The notes: generated from the letters alone by a model not told the origin. A stretch of DNA of 6,770 nt from Pseudomonadales bacterium (GCA_021736745.1 JAIPFG010000174.1:1-6770), one strand, 5' to 3'. Counted from the first letter of the stretch, positions 1 through 6,470 are shown. Numbers and translations are program-made.

Positions 1-94
1 CGCTACCGGTACCTAATAAAGTGGTATTGAGAAAATCACGACGTGAAATTTTCGAATTGAGACCAAGTAGCGAATCTGTCTTTTGTTTCTTCAT
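1..94 (-). CDS. N-terminus of a Tat-exported protein, probably a flavin oxidoreductase (partial, cut by window edge)
   Basis: The first 31 codons of a leftward gene are present; the rest lies beyond base 1. The peptide begins MKKQKTDSLLGLNSKI and then has SRRDFLNTTLLGTGS, a clear twin-arginine motif (S-R-R-x-F-L, arginines at residues 18 and 19) leading into a hydrophobic segment, so the product should be exported folded through the Tat system, usually because it carries a cofactor. An N-terminus with an LG-L/M patch ahead of (S/T)RRDFLN recalls Tat-dependent FAD/NAD(P)-binding amine-oxidase-like proteins; that family call is from memory of the pattern and is weak. The gene starts 25 bases after the stop of the ThDP enzyme and is probably the last visible gene of the same operon. 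The start ATG (94-92) is the first in frame, with a purine-rich AAGGA only two bases upstream, a rather tight spacing. Confidence 0.72.
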   Translation of the reverse strand, partial: MKKQKTDSLLGLNSKISRRDFLNTTLLGTGS

Positions 95-119
95 CGTCCT
101 TCTCGTAGGACTGGTTTGT

Positions 120-1763
120 CTATTGACACAGAGATTTACGGTTCTGAGGCATCATCAAAAACGGCCAAGGTGCCGGAAAAAATTCATCCACCTTGACATC
201 GATAATTGAGGGTCCTTTCTGCTCAAAGGCCTGACGGATAGCGTTTCTTAGGCTTTCCGGATCATGTGCTGGAAATCCGGCAGCGCCAAAACTTTCTGCC
301 ATTTTTACAAAATCAGGATTATGCAGATCGGAGCATATCACCCGTCCATCAAACCACTCTTTTTGCTGTCGCTGTACATTAGTGAATCGACCGTCATTGA
401 AAATAATGGTCACCAATGGCAACTGATACTGCACCGCTGTTGCCAGCTCTTGCATGGTAAACATAAAACCACCATCACCACTGACCTGAATGACTTTTTT
501 ATCCATATTTCCGGCCATCACGCCCAGTGCGGTGGCATAGCCATAGCCCAGGGTTCCTTGATAACCTGCACTGATATGCTGTCTAGGTTGGTACACAGGA
601 AAACCATACCAGGAGACAAAACCAACCTGTGTCACTTCATCAACAAAAATACCGTCTCTTGGTAACTCTTCCCGGATCACGTCCAAATAATCCATCTGCG
701 GGCCAACCTTTGTCCGAATTTCACTATCTATTTTGGATTTTAGCGCAGAAAGCTCGACTTCACGCGAGACACTTTGATGGCCTCTGCTTTGAAGCGCTGC
801 ACCAATGGCCTTGAGTACATTTACGGCATCACCAACAATACCCACTTCCGGCTGGCAAATACGCGCTATCTGTTTCGGATCAATATCCACACGAATGAGC
901 TTCAGCTCATCATCTTTACCCCACATAACCAACGGCCAATGCAGGCGTGTTCCCACCGCCAAAACCGTATCGGCTTCACCCCAGAGCCGATGTCCCATAG
1001 GGAAGTTTGCACTTAAATAGTGTTCAGATGAAATAACCCCCTTGCCACTACGGCAAGCCATCACCGGAGCTTGAAGTGCTTGCGCTACGGCGAGCAGAGG
1101 TTCGCTTGCTTCCAGCGCACCGGAGCCAATTACGATCATGGGTTTCTTTGCTTTAGTCAGCATTTCCACCGCCTGATCAATCAGGTTTGAGTCGATCGGC
1201 GGCTTGGGGTAATTAATTGGTGCAGGAAGTAACTCAACCTCGGACTGCATGCCCATAATATCCATCGACATTTCGACTTCGACAGGCTGAGGACAACCGG
1301 TAGTCAATTGTTTGAATGCTTCCTGAATGATATCCGGCGCCTGAGCTGGATGATCAATACTTGAAGCCCACTTGGTGATATGCCTGATCATACCTAACTG
1401 ATCATTAATTTCGTGCAGGTCGCCATAACCTTTGCCAATGGCCGTCGAAGGAATTTGTCCCGATACGCATAATACAGGTGAAAAATTGCCCCAAGCGGTA
1501 CAAAGCGCACCGGTGGAATTTAAAAGCCCCGGGCCGGGCACGACGGTATATACACCGACTTTACCTGTCGACTTGGCATAGCCATAGGCCATATAGGCAA
1601 CACCCTGCTCATGACGAGAATGGATCAGGCGTATGTTATCGCCCTCTTTGTACATGGCATCGAATAGATGATCCAGCTGCCCCCCCGGTAATCCAAAAAT
1701 CGTATCAACACCATTGTTTTGTAACGATTTAATGATGGCTTGTGCGCCCGTCATTTGTGTCAT
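120..1763 (-). CDS. Acetolactate-synthase-like thiamine diphosphate enzyme, substrate uncertain
   Basis: A 547-residue ThDP-dependent enzyme of the acetolactate synthase/benzoylformate decarboxylase/pyruvate oxidase fold, the usual length for the family. Numbered from ATG 1763: an N-terminal Pyr domain (about 1-170) with GVDTIFGLPGG and the activating glutamate in RHEQG (Glu52); a central domain (about 185-325) with IVIGSGA and VDIDP; and a C-terminal PP domain with the ThDP/Mg motif GDGG at 429 followed by the Asn-Asp pair at 456-457. All cofactor residues are present, so it should be active in C-C bond cleavage or ligation of a 2-keto acid. Where true acetolactate synthase has a conserved phenylalanine-containing loop (TDAFQE type) this protein has GDLHEINDQLGM, and no small regulatory ilvN-like gene follows, so a biosynthetic role in valine/isoleucine synthesis is unlikely. 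A GTG two codons upstream (1769) is an alternative start, but GAGG sits five bases before ATG 1763. It lies 36 bases after the small membrane-protein gene. Confidence 0.9.
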   Translation of the reverse strand: MTQMTGAQAIIKSLQNNGVDTIFGLPGGQLDHLFDAMYKEGDNIRLIHSRHEQGVAYMAYGYAKSTGKVGVYTVVPGPGLLNSTGALCTAWGNFSPVLCVSGQIPSTAIGKGYGDLHEINDQLGMIRHITKWASSIDHPAQAPDIIQEAFKQLTTGCPQPVEVEMSMDIMGMQSEVELLPAPINYPKPPIDSNLIDQAVEMLTKAKKPMIVIGSGALEASEPLLAVAQALQAPVMACRSGKGVISSEHYLSANFPMGHRLWGEADTVLAVGTRLHWPLVMWGKDDELKLIRVDIDPKQIARICQPEVGIVGDAVNVLKAIGAALQSRGHQSVSREVELSALKSKIDSEIRTKVGPQMDYLDVIREELPRDGIFVDEVTQVGFVSWYGFPVYQPRQHISAGYQGTLGYGYATALGVMAGNMDKKVIQVSGDGGFMFTMQELATAVQYQLPLVTIIFNDGRFTNVQRQQKEWFDGRVICSDLHNPDFVKMAESFGAAGFPAHDPESLRNAIRQAFEQKGPSIIDVKVDEFFPAPWPFLMMPQNRKSLCQ

Positions 1764-1766
1764 GCT

Positions 1767-1773
1767 CACCTCT
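1767..1773 (-). promoter_or_regulatory. Ribosome binding site deciding the ThDP enzyme start
   Basis: The minus strand reads AGAGGTG here, with GAGG five bases before ATG 1763. The in-frame GTG at 1769-1767 is itself part of this site, which makes GTG an unlikely start and favours the ATG. Confidence 0.6.
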
Positions 1774-1799
1774 TAAAATATATCTCTTATTAGATGCGC

Positions 1800-2063
1800 T
1801 CAGGCATCCTGCTTCTTGGCTGCCAACTTCGCTTTTTTCCTTTTGCGGTAGCGGATCAGGAAAAACGGGAAGCCTAATATGTACAACCATACCCTGGGAT
1901 TTGATAGCGCTTTCCCTGCCGCTGACAGCACGTCGTCCGGGCTGACATACACCTTGGTTTGCATCTTTTGCCCGGGGGCACTATGGATAATCAGATGATC
2001 TTTTTTATATTCAAATGAGCCAAACTGAAAATCGATATCCGCCAGTTTACTTTTGACTTTCAT
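1800..2063 (-). CDS. Small basic single-helix membrane protein of unknown function
   Basis: An 87-residue protein I do not recognise. Residues 1-50 form a soluble, mixed-charge part with alternating hydrophobic residues (DFQFGSFEYK, then HLIIHS), suggesting a small beta-rich unit. A short hydrophobic stretch follows (about 57-70, VWLYILGFPFFLI), and the protein ends in a strongly basic tail, RYRKRKKAKLAAKK. The basic tail predicts that the C-terminus stays in the cytoplasm, with a single short helix in or on the inner membrane. It is likely real: GAGG lies seven bases before the ATG, it starts 15 bases after the nitrilase-family gene stops, it ends 36 bases before the ThDP enzyme, and it fills the gap between two co-directional genes. 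It may anchor or assist one of the neighbouring enzymes, but nothing in the sequence proves this. Confidence 0.72.
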   Translation of the reverse strand: MKVKSKLADIDFQFGSFEYKKDHLIIHSAPGQKMQTKVYVSPDDVLSAAGKALSNPRVWLYILGFPFFLIRYRKRKKAKLAAKKQDA

Positions 2064-2078
2064 CTTAAATCCTCAACT

Positions 2079-3230
2079 CTAGCTCTTACGCAGGCGGCCG
2101 GTTTTTTGGGCGTAATTAATTCTATCCTGCAATAGTTTTGACATCTCCTCCGGTTCGTAACCCGCTGGTGGCGTAAATTGACCGCGACCATAAAGGTCAT
2201 CAAAAACACCCTTGCAGAGGTCTATTTTGTCCGACAAAGTTCGCGGTGGCTTGCCGGATGGAAATTGGTTCGCCGGATAGATTGGTTTTTCGTAAATCTG
2301 CCTAAAACCTTCCGTACGTACATCTACCCAGGTATTGTGGTTGGTGCGAGAACGATAGTGACGTAACGCTTCAATATCGATCGTTACCGCCAGTACCTGC
2401 TCTGCTGGATAGGGTGCTTCTCTAAGGACCATGCCGGTATAGTCGATGGCAAAAGAGTGTCCGGGACAAAAAGCTTTAGGGTAATATTCGTAATTGACCG
2501 AGCCCCAGTTAGAACCAAGCACATAGGCCATGTTGTCATGGGCACGGGCACGACGGGTAAACATCCAAAAATCCCAAGGTTGCGATACTCCTTCCACTTC
2601 TTGGATGGCGCCGGGGTGGCAAATTACTTCCACCCCGTTATAGCCCAATGCGCGGGACACTTCCGGCGTACAACCATCGTGGCAGGTCATGGTACCCAGT
2701 TTGCCAATTTCAGTATCGACAACCGGAAACAGATCCTTAATATCGCCACCAAGTTTTTCACAATATTCATCAAAAATATCATGTGGGCTGGTACCTAGCC
2801 CCACTGTTGCCGGAATGTGCCACTTGTGATACTTAAGAATCACTTCTCCTGTCGGCCCAACAATAATATTGGCATTAAACCATCGGTCCGGAAATTCCGG
2901 CACTTGCTCAACCACTCCACCCGCGCAAATATATAAACCATATTCTTTGGCGATATCGCCTAAAATATCAATTTCCGGGCCAGGGACCGTAATGGCTTTC
3001 TTCATTTGGTCAGCGATTCCGCTTTCGCCTTTACCCGGGGTTCCGACGCCCTGCATAAAGTACTCAGGCAATACCACTAAACGAACCGGTACTTCCCAAA
3101 AATACCCGACGCCAAAATGAATTAAATTACAAACGCGATCCAGATTTTTCCTGACATCCGCCATGTCTTTCGCAACGGTGACTTCCGGCTGAATAATCAG
3201 TGCGGTATATGGCTCTATTCGTTTTCTCAT
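2079..3230 (-). CDS. Nitrilase-superfamily carbon-nitrogen hydrolase (amidase-like)
   Basis: A 383-residue cytoplasmic enzyme of the nitrilase/amidase (CN hydrolase) superfamily, which hydrolyses amides, nitriles or carbamoyl groups through a Glu-Lys-Cys centre. Numbered from ATG 3230: the catalytic Glu is in VVLPEYF (Glu56), the Lys in KYHKWH (Lys136) and the nucleophile in TMTCHDG (Cys183), followed by the characteristic PE at 189-190 and the VEVICHPGA strand. About 90 residues lie beyond the core domain (from around residue 290), longer than in simple omega-amidases and more like aliphatic amidases. The product is probably an amidase rather than a true nitrilase, but the substrate cannot be read from sequence. 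A GTG three codons upstream (3239) is an alternative start; AGGTGG five bases before ATG 3230 favours the ATG. It follows the oxidoreductase after a 187-base gap and is followed after 15 bases by the small membrane-protein gene. Confidence 0.92.
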   Translation of the reverse strand: MRKRIEPYTALIIQPEVTVAKDMADVRKNLDRVCNLIHFGVGYFWEVPVRLVVLPEYFMQGVGTPGKGESGIADQMKKAITVPGPEIDILGDIAKEYGLYICAGGVVEQVPEFPDRWFNANIIVGPTGEVILKYHKWHIPATVGLGTSPHDIFDEYCEKLGGDIKDLFPVVDTEIGKLGTMTCHDGCTPEVSRALGYNGVEVICHPGAIQEVEGVSQPWDFWMFTRRARAHDNMAYVLGSNWGSVNYEYYPKAFCPGHSFAIDYTGMVLREAPYPAEQVLAVTIDIEALRHYRSRTNHNTWVDVRTEGFRQIYEKPIYPANQFPSGKPPRTLSDKIDLCKGVFDDLYGRGQFTPPAGYEPEEMSKLLQDRINYAQKTGRLRKS

Positions 3231-3235
3231 GTGTT

Positions 3236-3241
3236 CCACCT
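3236..3241 (-). promoter_or_regulatory. Ribosome binding site deciding the C-N hydrolase start
   Basis: AGGTGG on the minus strand is five bases upstream of ATG 3230 and overlaps the alternative GTG at 3239-3237, so the ATG is the better start. Confidence 0.6.
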
Positions 3242-3247
3242 ATTAAC

Positions 3248-3275
3248 GTAATATCAATTGTTACTGCATTGACAA
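3248..3275 (-). promoter_or_regulatory. Possible internal sigma-70-like promoter before the C-N hydrolase gene
   Basis: On the minus strand TTGTCA (3275-3270) and TATTAC (3253-3248) are 16 bases apart, with an A-rich stretch upstream. Transcription would begin near 3241, giving a leader of only about ten bases before ATG 3230, which barely includes the ribosome binding site. It is a plausible but unproven secondary promoter for the downstream half of the cluster. Confidence 0.25.
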
Positions 3276-3313
3276 AGAAATTGGTTTTTCCCCTTCAGTC
3301 GTCAGCAGGGAAA

Positions 3314-3368
3314 CTGATCGGATAAAGCAGGTTAACTAGCTATCAACCTGCCTTATCCAACCAATCAG
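3314..3368. repeat. Strong two-part hairpin between oxidoreductase and C-N hydrolase genes
   Basis: The arms 3320-3333 and 3345-3358 pair over 14 positions with one mismatch on the plus strand (3326/3352); in minus-strand RNA that position is a U-G wobble, so the stem is continuous there. The loop is 11 bases. A second outer stem, CTGAT (3314-3318) with ATCAG (3364-3368), extends it across an uneven internal loop. No U-run follows on either strand, so it is not a classic intrinsic terminator. Placed between two co-directional genes, it fits an mRNA-stabilising or processing structure that separates expression of the upstream and downstream halves. Confidence 0.6.
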
Positions 3369-3417
3369 AGGGATCGGCCCACTGATACGCTTAACGTCTA
3401 AACTCAGCCTAACCCGA

Positions 3418-5001
3418 CTAAAAATCAAATTCATCATCCTCGTCTTTTAAACCCATATCCGCCAAAATTTCATTGGCGGCAATAGTGCCCATGCCACAAA
3501 TACCTCCACCAGGATGGCATGATGGACCAGTCATATAGAGATTTTTGAAAGGGCCTCGGTAATCCGAATAGTTAGGAAATGGCCGGAAAGCGCCCATTTG
3601 CGCCAAAGTCCGTTCGCCTCCGGTAGTTACGCCTTTATAAAAACAAAGGTTGGCGCGGGCCAAGCTTGGCCCGGTTTCAACATATTCCGCAAGAATATTG
3701 TCATCCGTCATATTAGTGGTGTAATGGCGCAACTGTTTTAGCAAGGTATTACGAATATAATCAGGCGCAATTTCCTCCCAATTTGCCCCATTCGCAAGAT
3801 CCACCGGCACAAAGGTATCCATAATCAAGGTATGCTTGCCAACTGGCGCTCGGGTGGGATCCATGGTGGTCCACGCCGCCGTCCATAGGAAAGGATCTGA
3901 AGGCGCAAGACCCTGCGCCATTTCCTGGTACTGCCTGTCGATATCCGCAACATTACCAAAAATTCGCTGAAATGCGGTTTGGTTGATATCAGGGTGCCCC
4001 TTAAAATTCGGCGCTTCGTGTAACGCATAGTGCACACGAGCAATGGTGACATTGCCAAACTGGAAGTTTCGCACCATTTTGGTGAAATCATTGGGAAGCT
4101 GTCCTTCCTCGAAACCGTGCAAATAGGTTTGATAGGGATCAAGTGCGCTCACCACACCCTTTTTAGCAGTAATTTCCGTCCCATCCTCAAGACGAAAACC
4201 GATACAACTATCACCTTCAATAATGAACTTGCGTACTGTTGCGTTGGTTAAAACCTTGCTGCCATTGGCTTCAATATAGCGCTGCATTGCTACCGAAAGC
4301 ATGCCGCTACCACCCTCTGGAATCGACTGCCCGTAGTAATGAATACTGGGAATCATAACGTAAAAGCCAGCCGCGGTACCAAGCTGGTCCGGTAGGGTTT
4401 GCGGCGCCATGGCCCAGCCTAAAATAAAGGCACGCACATGCTCATTTTCAAAATTTTCCAGAGTGAATTGGCGCGAGCTTAGCTGGTAGTCACGTAATCG
4501 TTTCAAACCCTCAGGACTGTTTTCCATGGCCTGGTACATATAGCTTGGCGGAGCTGGCGGAGCGAACATGCCCTTAACCACACCATCCTGAATCTCACCA
4601 AACTCTTGATAAATCTCTTTATAACGAACCGCATCTTTTTTGGAATATTCAGCGATAGTGTCGCAGGTTTTATCGACGCTTTTATAGACGACTATGCCCT
4701 GCCCTTCGTACTTGTTTGGGTGTCCAGTGATGGCATCGTCAGACCAAATATATTTGAGGCCATGTCTTTCAAATTCGGGCAGCAACTCCTTGAAATCTGG
4801 GTTCAAATGAATCCAAACATGGGACGAACCGAAGGGGTCGTGCTGATAACCAGGTAAGGTTAATTCCCGTGTTAAAACACCGCCGCCAACCCATTCGTTA
4901 CGTTCTGCAACGAGTACTTTTAACCCATTTTTGACCAGCAAGGATGCACAGATCAGTGCATTGTGACCGCCGCCGGCAATGATAACATCGTAATCAGACA
5001 T
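3418..5001 (-). CDS. CrtI/PYROXD2-like FAD-dependent oxidoreductase
   Basis: A 527-residue flavoprotein of the phytoene desaturase-like NAD(P)/FAD oxidoreductase family. The N-terminal dinucleotide-binding unit is DVIIAGGGHNAL (residues 5-16), with Gly10 and Gly12 of the GxGxxG signature but Ala15 in place of the third glycine. Glu33 in VAERN ends the second strand and should bind the ribose, and a GGG follows at 39-41. The second FAD signature is near the C-terminus (about 487-518): NLYMTGPSCHPGGG and then GMGTIAANEIL, as is typical for CrtI and PYROXD2 proteins. The tail is acidic (KDEDDEFDF). There is no signal peptide, so it is cytoplasmic or membrane-associated. Family members desaturate or oxidise hydrophobic or alicyclic substrates. 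Nothing carotenoid-related lies nearby, so a catabolic substrate is more likely. The ATG has AGAGGT five bases upstream, and the gene begins 38 bases after manD ends. Confidence 0.9.
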   Translation of the reverse strand: MSDYDVIIAGGGHNALICASLLVKNGLKVLVAERNEWVGGGVLTRELTLPGYQHDPFGSSHVWIHLNPDFKELLPEFERHGLKYIWSDDAITGHPNKYEGQGIVVYKSVDKTCDTIAEYSKKDAVRYKEIYQEFGEIQDGVVKGMFAPPAPPSYMYQAMENSPEGLKRLRDYQLSSRQFTLENFENEHVRAFILGWAMAPQTLPDQLGTAAGFYVMIPSIHYYGQSIPEGGSGMLSVAMQRYIEANGSKVLTNATVRKFIIEGDSCIGFRLEDGTEITAKKGVVSALDPYQTYLHGFEEGQLPNDFTKMVRNFQFGNVTIARVHYALHEAPNFKGHPDINQTAFQRIFGNVADIDRQYQEMAQGLAPSDPFLWTAAWTTMDPTRAPVGKHTLIMDTFVPVDLANGANWEEIAPDYIRNTLLKQLRHYTTNMTDDNILAEYVETGPSLARANLCFYKGVTTGGERTLAQMGAFRPFPNYSDYRGPFKNLYMTGPSCHPGGGICGMGTIAANEILADMGLKDEDDEFDF

Positions 5002-5039
5002 GAATTACCTCTAATAAACTTATTTCTTGATCGAACGGC

Positions 5040-6248
5040 TTACCAATTCCACATTGTGCCATCCTGTAAGCGATTCACAGGCAAATAGGCACGTTGATAG
5101 GGGTATTTTTCGGCTAACTTTTCATTGAAATCGACACCATGCCCAGCCGTCTCACCCGGAAACAGGTACCCGTCTTTAAAGGTGTAAGCATGAGGGAAAA
5201 CTTCGTCCGTTTGTTCCGTGTGCCGCATGTATTCCTGAATACCAAAATTGGGCACCCATGTATCAAAATGTAATGCCGCACCCATACAGATCGGTGATAA
5301 ATCGGTTGCGCCATGACAGCCGGTTCGAACCTGATAAAGGGACGCCAAATCAGCAATCCGCCTAAGATGCGTGATTCCGCCGGCATGGACAACAGTAGTG
5401 CGGATGTAGTCAATTAACTGTTCCTGAATTAGATTCCGGCAATCCCAAATGGTATTGAAAATTTCCCCCACCGCTAACGGCGTGACGGTGTGTTGCCTGA
5501 TCAGTCGAAAAGCCTCCTGGTTTTCTGCTGGCGTACTATCTTCTAGCCAAAACAAACGAAATTCATCCAGGGACTTACCCAAACGTGCGGCTTCTATCGG
5601 GGTGAGTCGATGATGAACGTCATGAAGCAAATGCGGCTCATAGCCAAACTTATCTCTAAGTCGGCTAAAAAGCTTGGGCACATGATCCAGGTACTTTTCC
5701 GTTGACCAAATATTTTCGGTGGGCAGAGCACCGTCAGCCGGTTCGTAATACATTTTGTCTTGAGAGACACCATAGGTAGACCCTAAACCAGGCACACCGG
5801 TTTGTGCTCTGATCGCTTGGTAACCTAGCTCAATATATCTACCAACCTCATCCGTGGTTTCTTCTATATCGATACCATTAGCGTGACCATAAACCATTAC
5901 CCCGTTACGACTTTTACCGCCTAGCAACTGGTAGAGAGGCATATTCGCGGCCTTGGCTTTAATGTCCCAAAGTGCTGTATCCACTGCAGCAATGGCACTC
6001 ATGGTGACGGGCCCTTTACGCCAGTAGCAACCACGATAAAGGTACTGCCAGATATCCTCAATCTGTGCGGCATCCCTACCTATCAGGCAAGGCACCACAT
6101 GATCCTGCAGGTAAGCAGCAACCGCCAACTCCCGTCCATTCAGGGTTGCATCGCCTACGCCATACAAACCTTCATCGGTGAGAATTTTCAATGTGACAAA
6201 ATTTCGACCCGGACAGGTCAGAAACACTTTCGCATCAACGATTTTCAC
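5040..6248 (-). CDS. manD: D-mannonate dehydratase, enolase superfamily (ManD/RspA group)
   Basis: A 402-residue member of the mandelate racemase/enolase superfamily, full length for the ManD group, which dehydrates D-mannonate (in some members D-gluconate) to 2-keto-3-deoxygluconate in the cytoplasm. It opens with the hallmark MKIVDAKVFLTCPGRNFVTL and has the capping-domain text GPVTMSAIAAVDTALWDIK (79-97). Metal ligands Asp210 (LLHDVHH), Glu236 (WLEDS) and Glu262 (VGEIF), the catalytic Tyr159, Arg147, His212 and His312 (TGCHGATD), and Glu339 (IQEYM) all fall at the positions known from characterised ManD enzymes; it ends with the C-terminal Trp402. Residue 314 is alanine, which as I recall marks the efficient mannonate dehydratases rather than the low-activity group with proline. 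The start is GTG, supported by family alignment and AAAAGGG eight bases upstream. It is the first gene of the leftward cluster and faces away from a GntR-type regulator. The usual partners uxuB, kdgK and kdgA are absent here. Confidence 0.95.
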   Translation of the reverse strand: MKIVDAKVFLTCPGRNFVTLKILTDEGLYGVGDATLNGRELAVAAYLQDHVVPCLIGRDAAQIEDIWQYLYRGCYWRKGPVTMSAIAAVDTALWDIKAKAANMPLYQLLGGKSRNGVMVYGHANGIDIEETTDEVGRYIELGYQAIRAQTGVPGLGSTYGVSQDKMYYEPADGALPTENIWSTEKYLDHVPKLFSRLRDKFGYEPHLLHDVHHRLTPIEAARLGKSLDEFRLFWLEDSTPAENQEAFRLIRQHTVTPLAVGEIFNTIWDCRNLIQEQLIDYIRTTVVHAGGITHLRRIADLASLYQVRTGCHGATDLSPICMGAALHFDTWVPNFGIQEYMRHTEQTDEVFPHAYTFKDGYLFPGETAGHGVDFNEKLAEKYPYQRAYLPVNRLQDGTMWNW

Positions 6249-6256
6249 TTAATTAA

Positions 6257-6263
6257 CCCTTTT
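6257..6263 (-). promoter_or_regulatory. Ribosome binding site for the GTG start of manD
   Basis: AAAAGGG on the minus strand ends eight bases before GTG 6248. No ATG lies at an equivalent position, and the family N-terminus begins exactly at this GTG. Confidence 0.55.
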
Positions 6264-6339
6264 AAAACGGCAGTGAGTCCAACCACAAATAAAAATTTCA
6301 GTCACACTGCTTTGTTGATGAATATATGGGATGATTTTA

Positions 6340-6381
6340 GTGGGTTATTCGAACCATGAAATTCCTCGAAGACCAACCCAC
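6340..6381 (-). promoter_or_regulatory. Two-stem hairpin in the presumed manD leader
   Basis: GTGGGTT (6340-6346) pairs perfectly with AACCCAC (6375-6381), and nested inside TTCGA (6348-6352) pairs with TCGAA (6366-6370). If transcription begins near 6407, this folds in the 5' leader of manD mRNA, about 90 to 130 bases before the start codon. It could affect stability or translation, or could be part of a protein-binding site. Confidence 0.4.
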
Positions 6382-6413
6382 CAAAGGCGCGTAATCAATA
6401 AACCTGACGCAAT

Positions 6414-6441
6414 GTTATCACTATTATCAGAATAAATTCAA
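6414..6441 (-). promoter_or_regulatory. Candidate sigma-70-like promoter for the manD cluster
   Basis: On the minus strand TTGAAT (6441-6436) and GATAAC (6419-6414) are 16 bases apart in an A+T-rich setting, which would start transcription near 6407 and give a leader of about 160 bases. A palindrome at 6456-6470 lies just upstream of the -35 box, a natural place for an activator or repressor. The match is moderate and many A+T-rich stretches would score similarly. Confidence 0.28.
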
Positions 6442-6455
6442 TACTCATAGCATTA

Positions 6456-6470
6456 ATTAATGGGATTAAT
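6456..6470. promoter_or_regulatory. Palindrome ATTAAT-GGG-ATTAAT, possible operator, copy 1
   Basis: Two copies of the self-complementary hexamer ATTAAT flank GGG, giving a perfect 15-base dyad around an odd centre. An 11-base part (6460-6470) recurs in reverse complement at 6615-6625. It sits immediately upstream of the candidate manD promoter. FadR-like GntR proteins bind short dyads of this size, though the sequence does not match the common GT/AC-centred consensus. Confidence 0.35.

Noticed and set aside
21..209. Plus-strand open frame of 62 codons
   Set aside because: It is antisense to the Tat-signal gene start and the 3' end of the ThDP gene, shows no ribosome binding site worth noting and has an arginine-rich composition typical of a shadow frame.
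264..665. Plus-strand open frame of 133 codons
   Set aside because: It lies fully antisense within the ThDP enzyme gene, whose protein is clearly conserved; the plus-strand translation matches no family.
3314..3368. Reading the intercistronic hairpin as an intrinsic terminator
   Set aside because: Neither strand has a T-run after the stem, and the genes on both sides are co-directional.
3825..4142. Minus-strand frame of 105 codons
   Set aside because: It is an alternative frame inside the FAD oxidoreductase gene and its translation shows no domain signature.
5114..5413. Minus-strand frame of 99 codons
   Set aside because: It is an out-of-frame shadow inside manD, whose own frame carries all the catalytic residues.
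6099..6359. Plus-strand frame of 86 codons reaching into the intergenic region
   Set aside because: Most of it is antisense to the manD start; it has no convincing ribosome binding site or recognisable sequence.
6356..6394. Possible 12-residue plus-strand leader peptide (MKFLEDQPTKGA)
   Set aside because: It has no Shine-Dalgarno site, lies some 260 bases from the regulator gene, has no run of regulatory codons and is likely chance.
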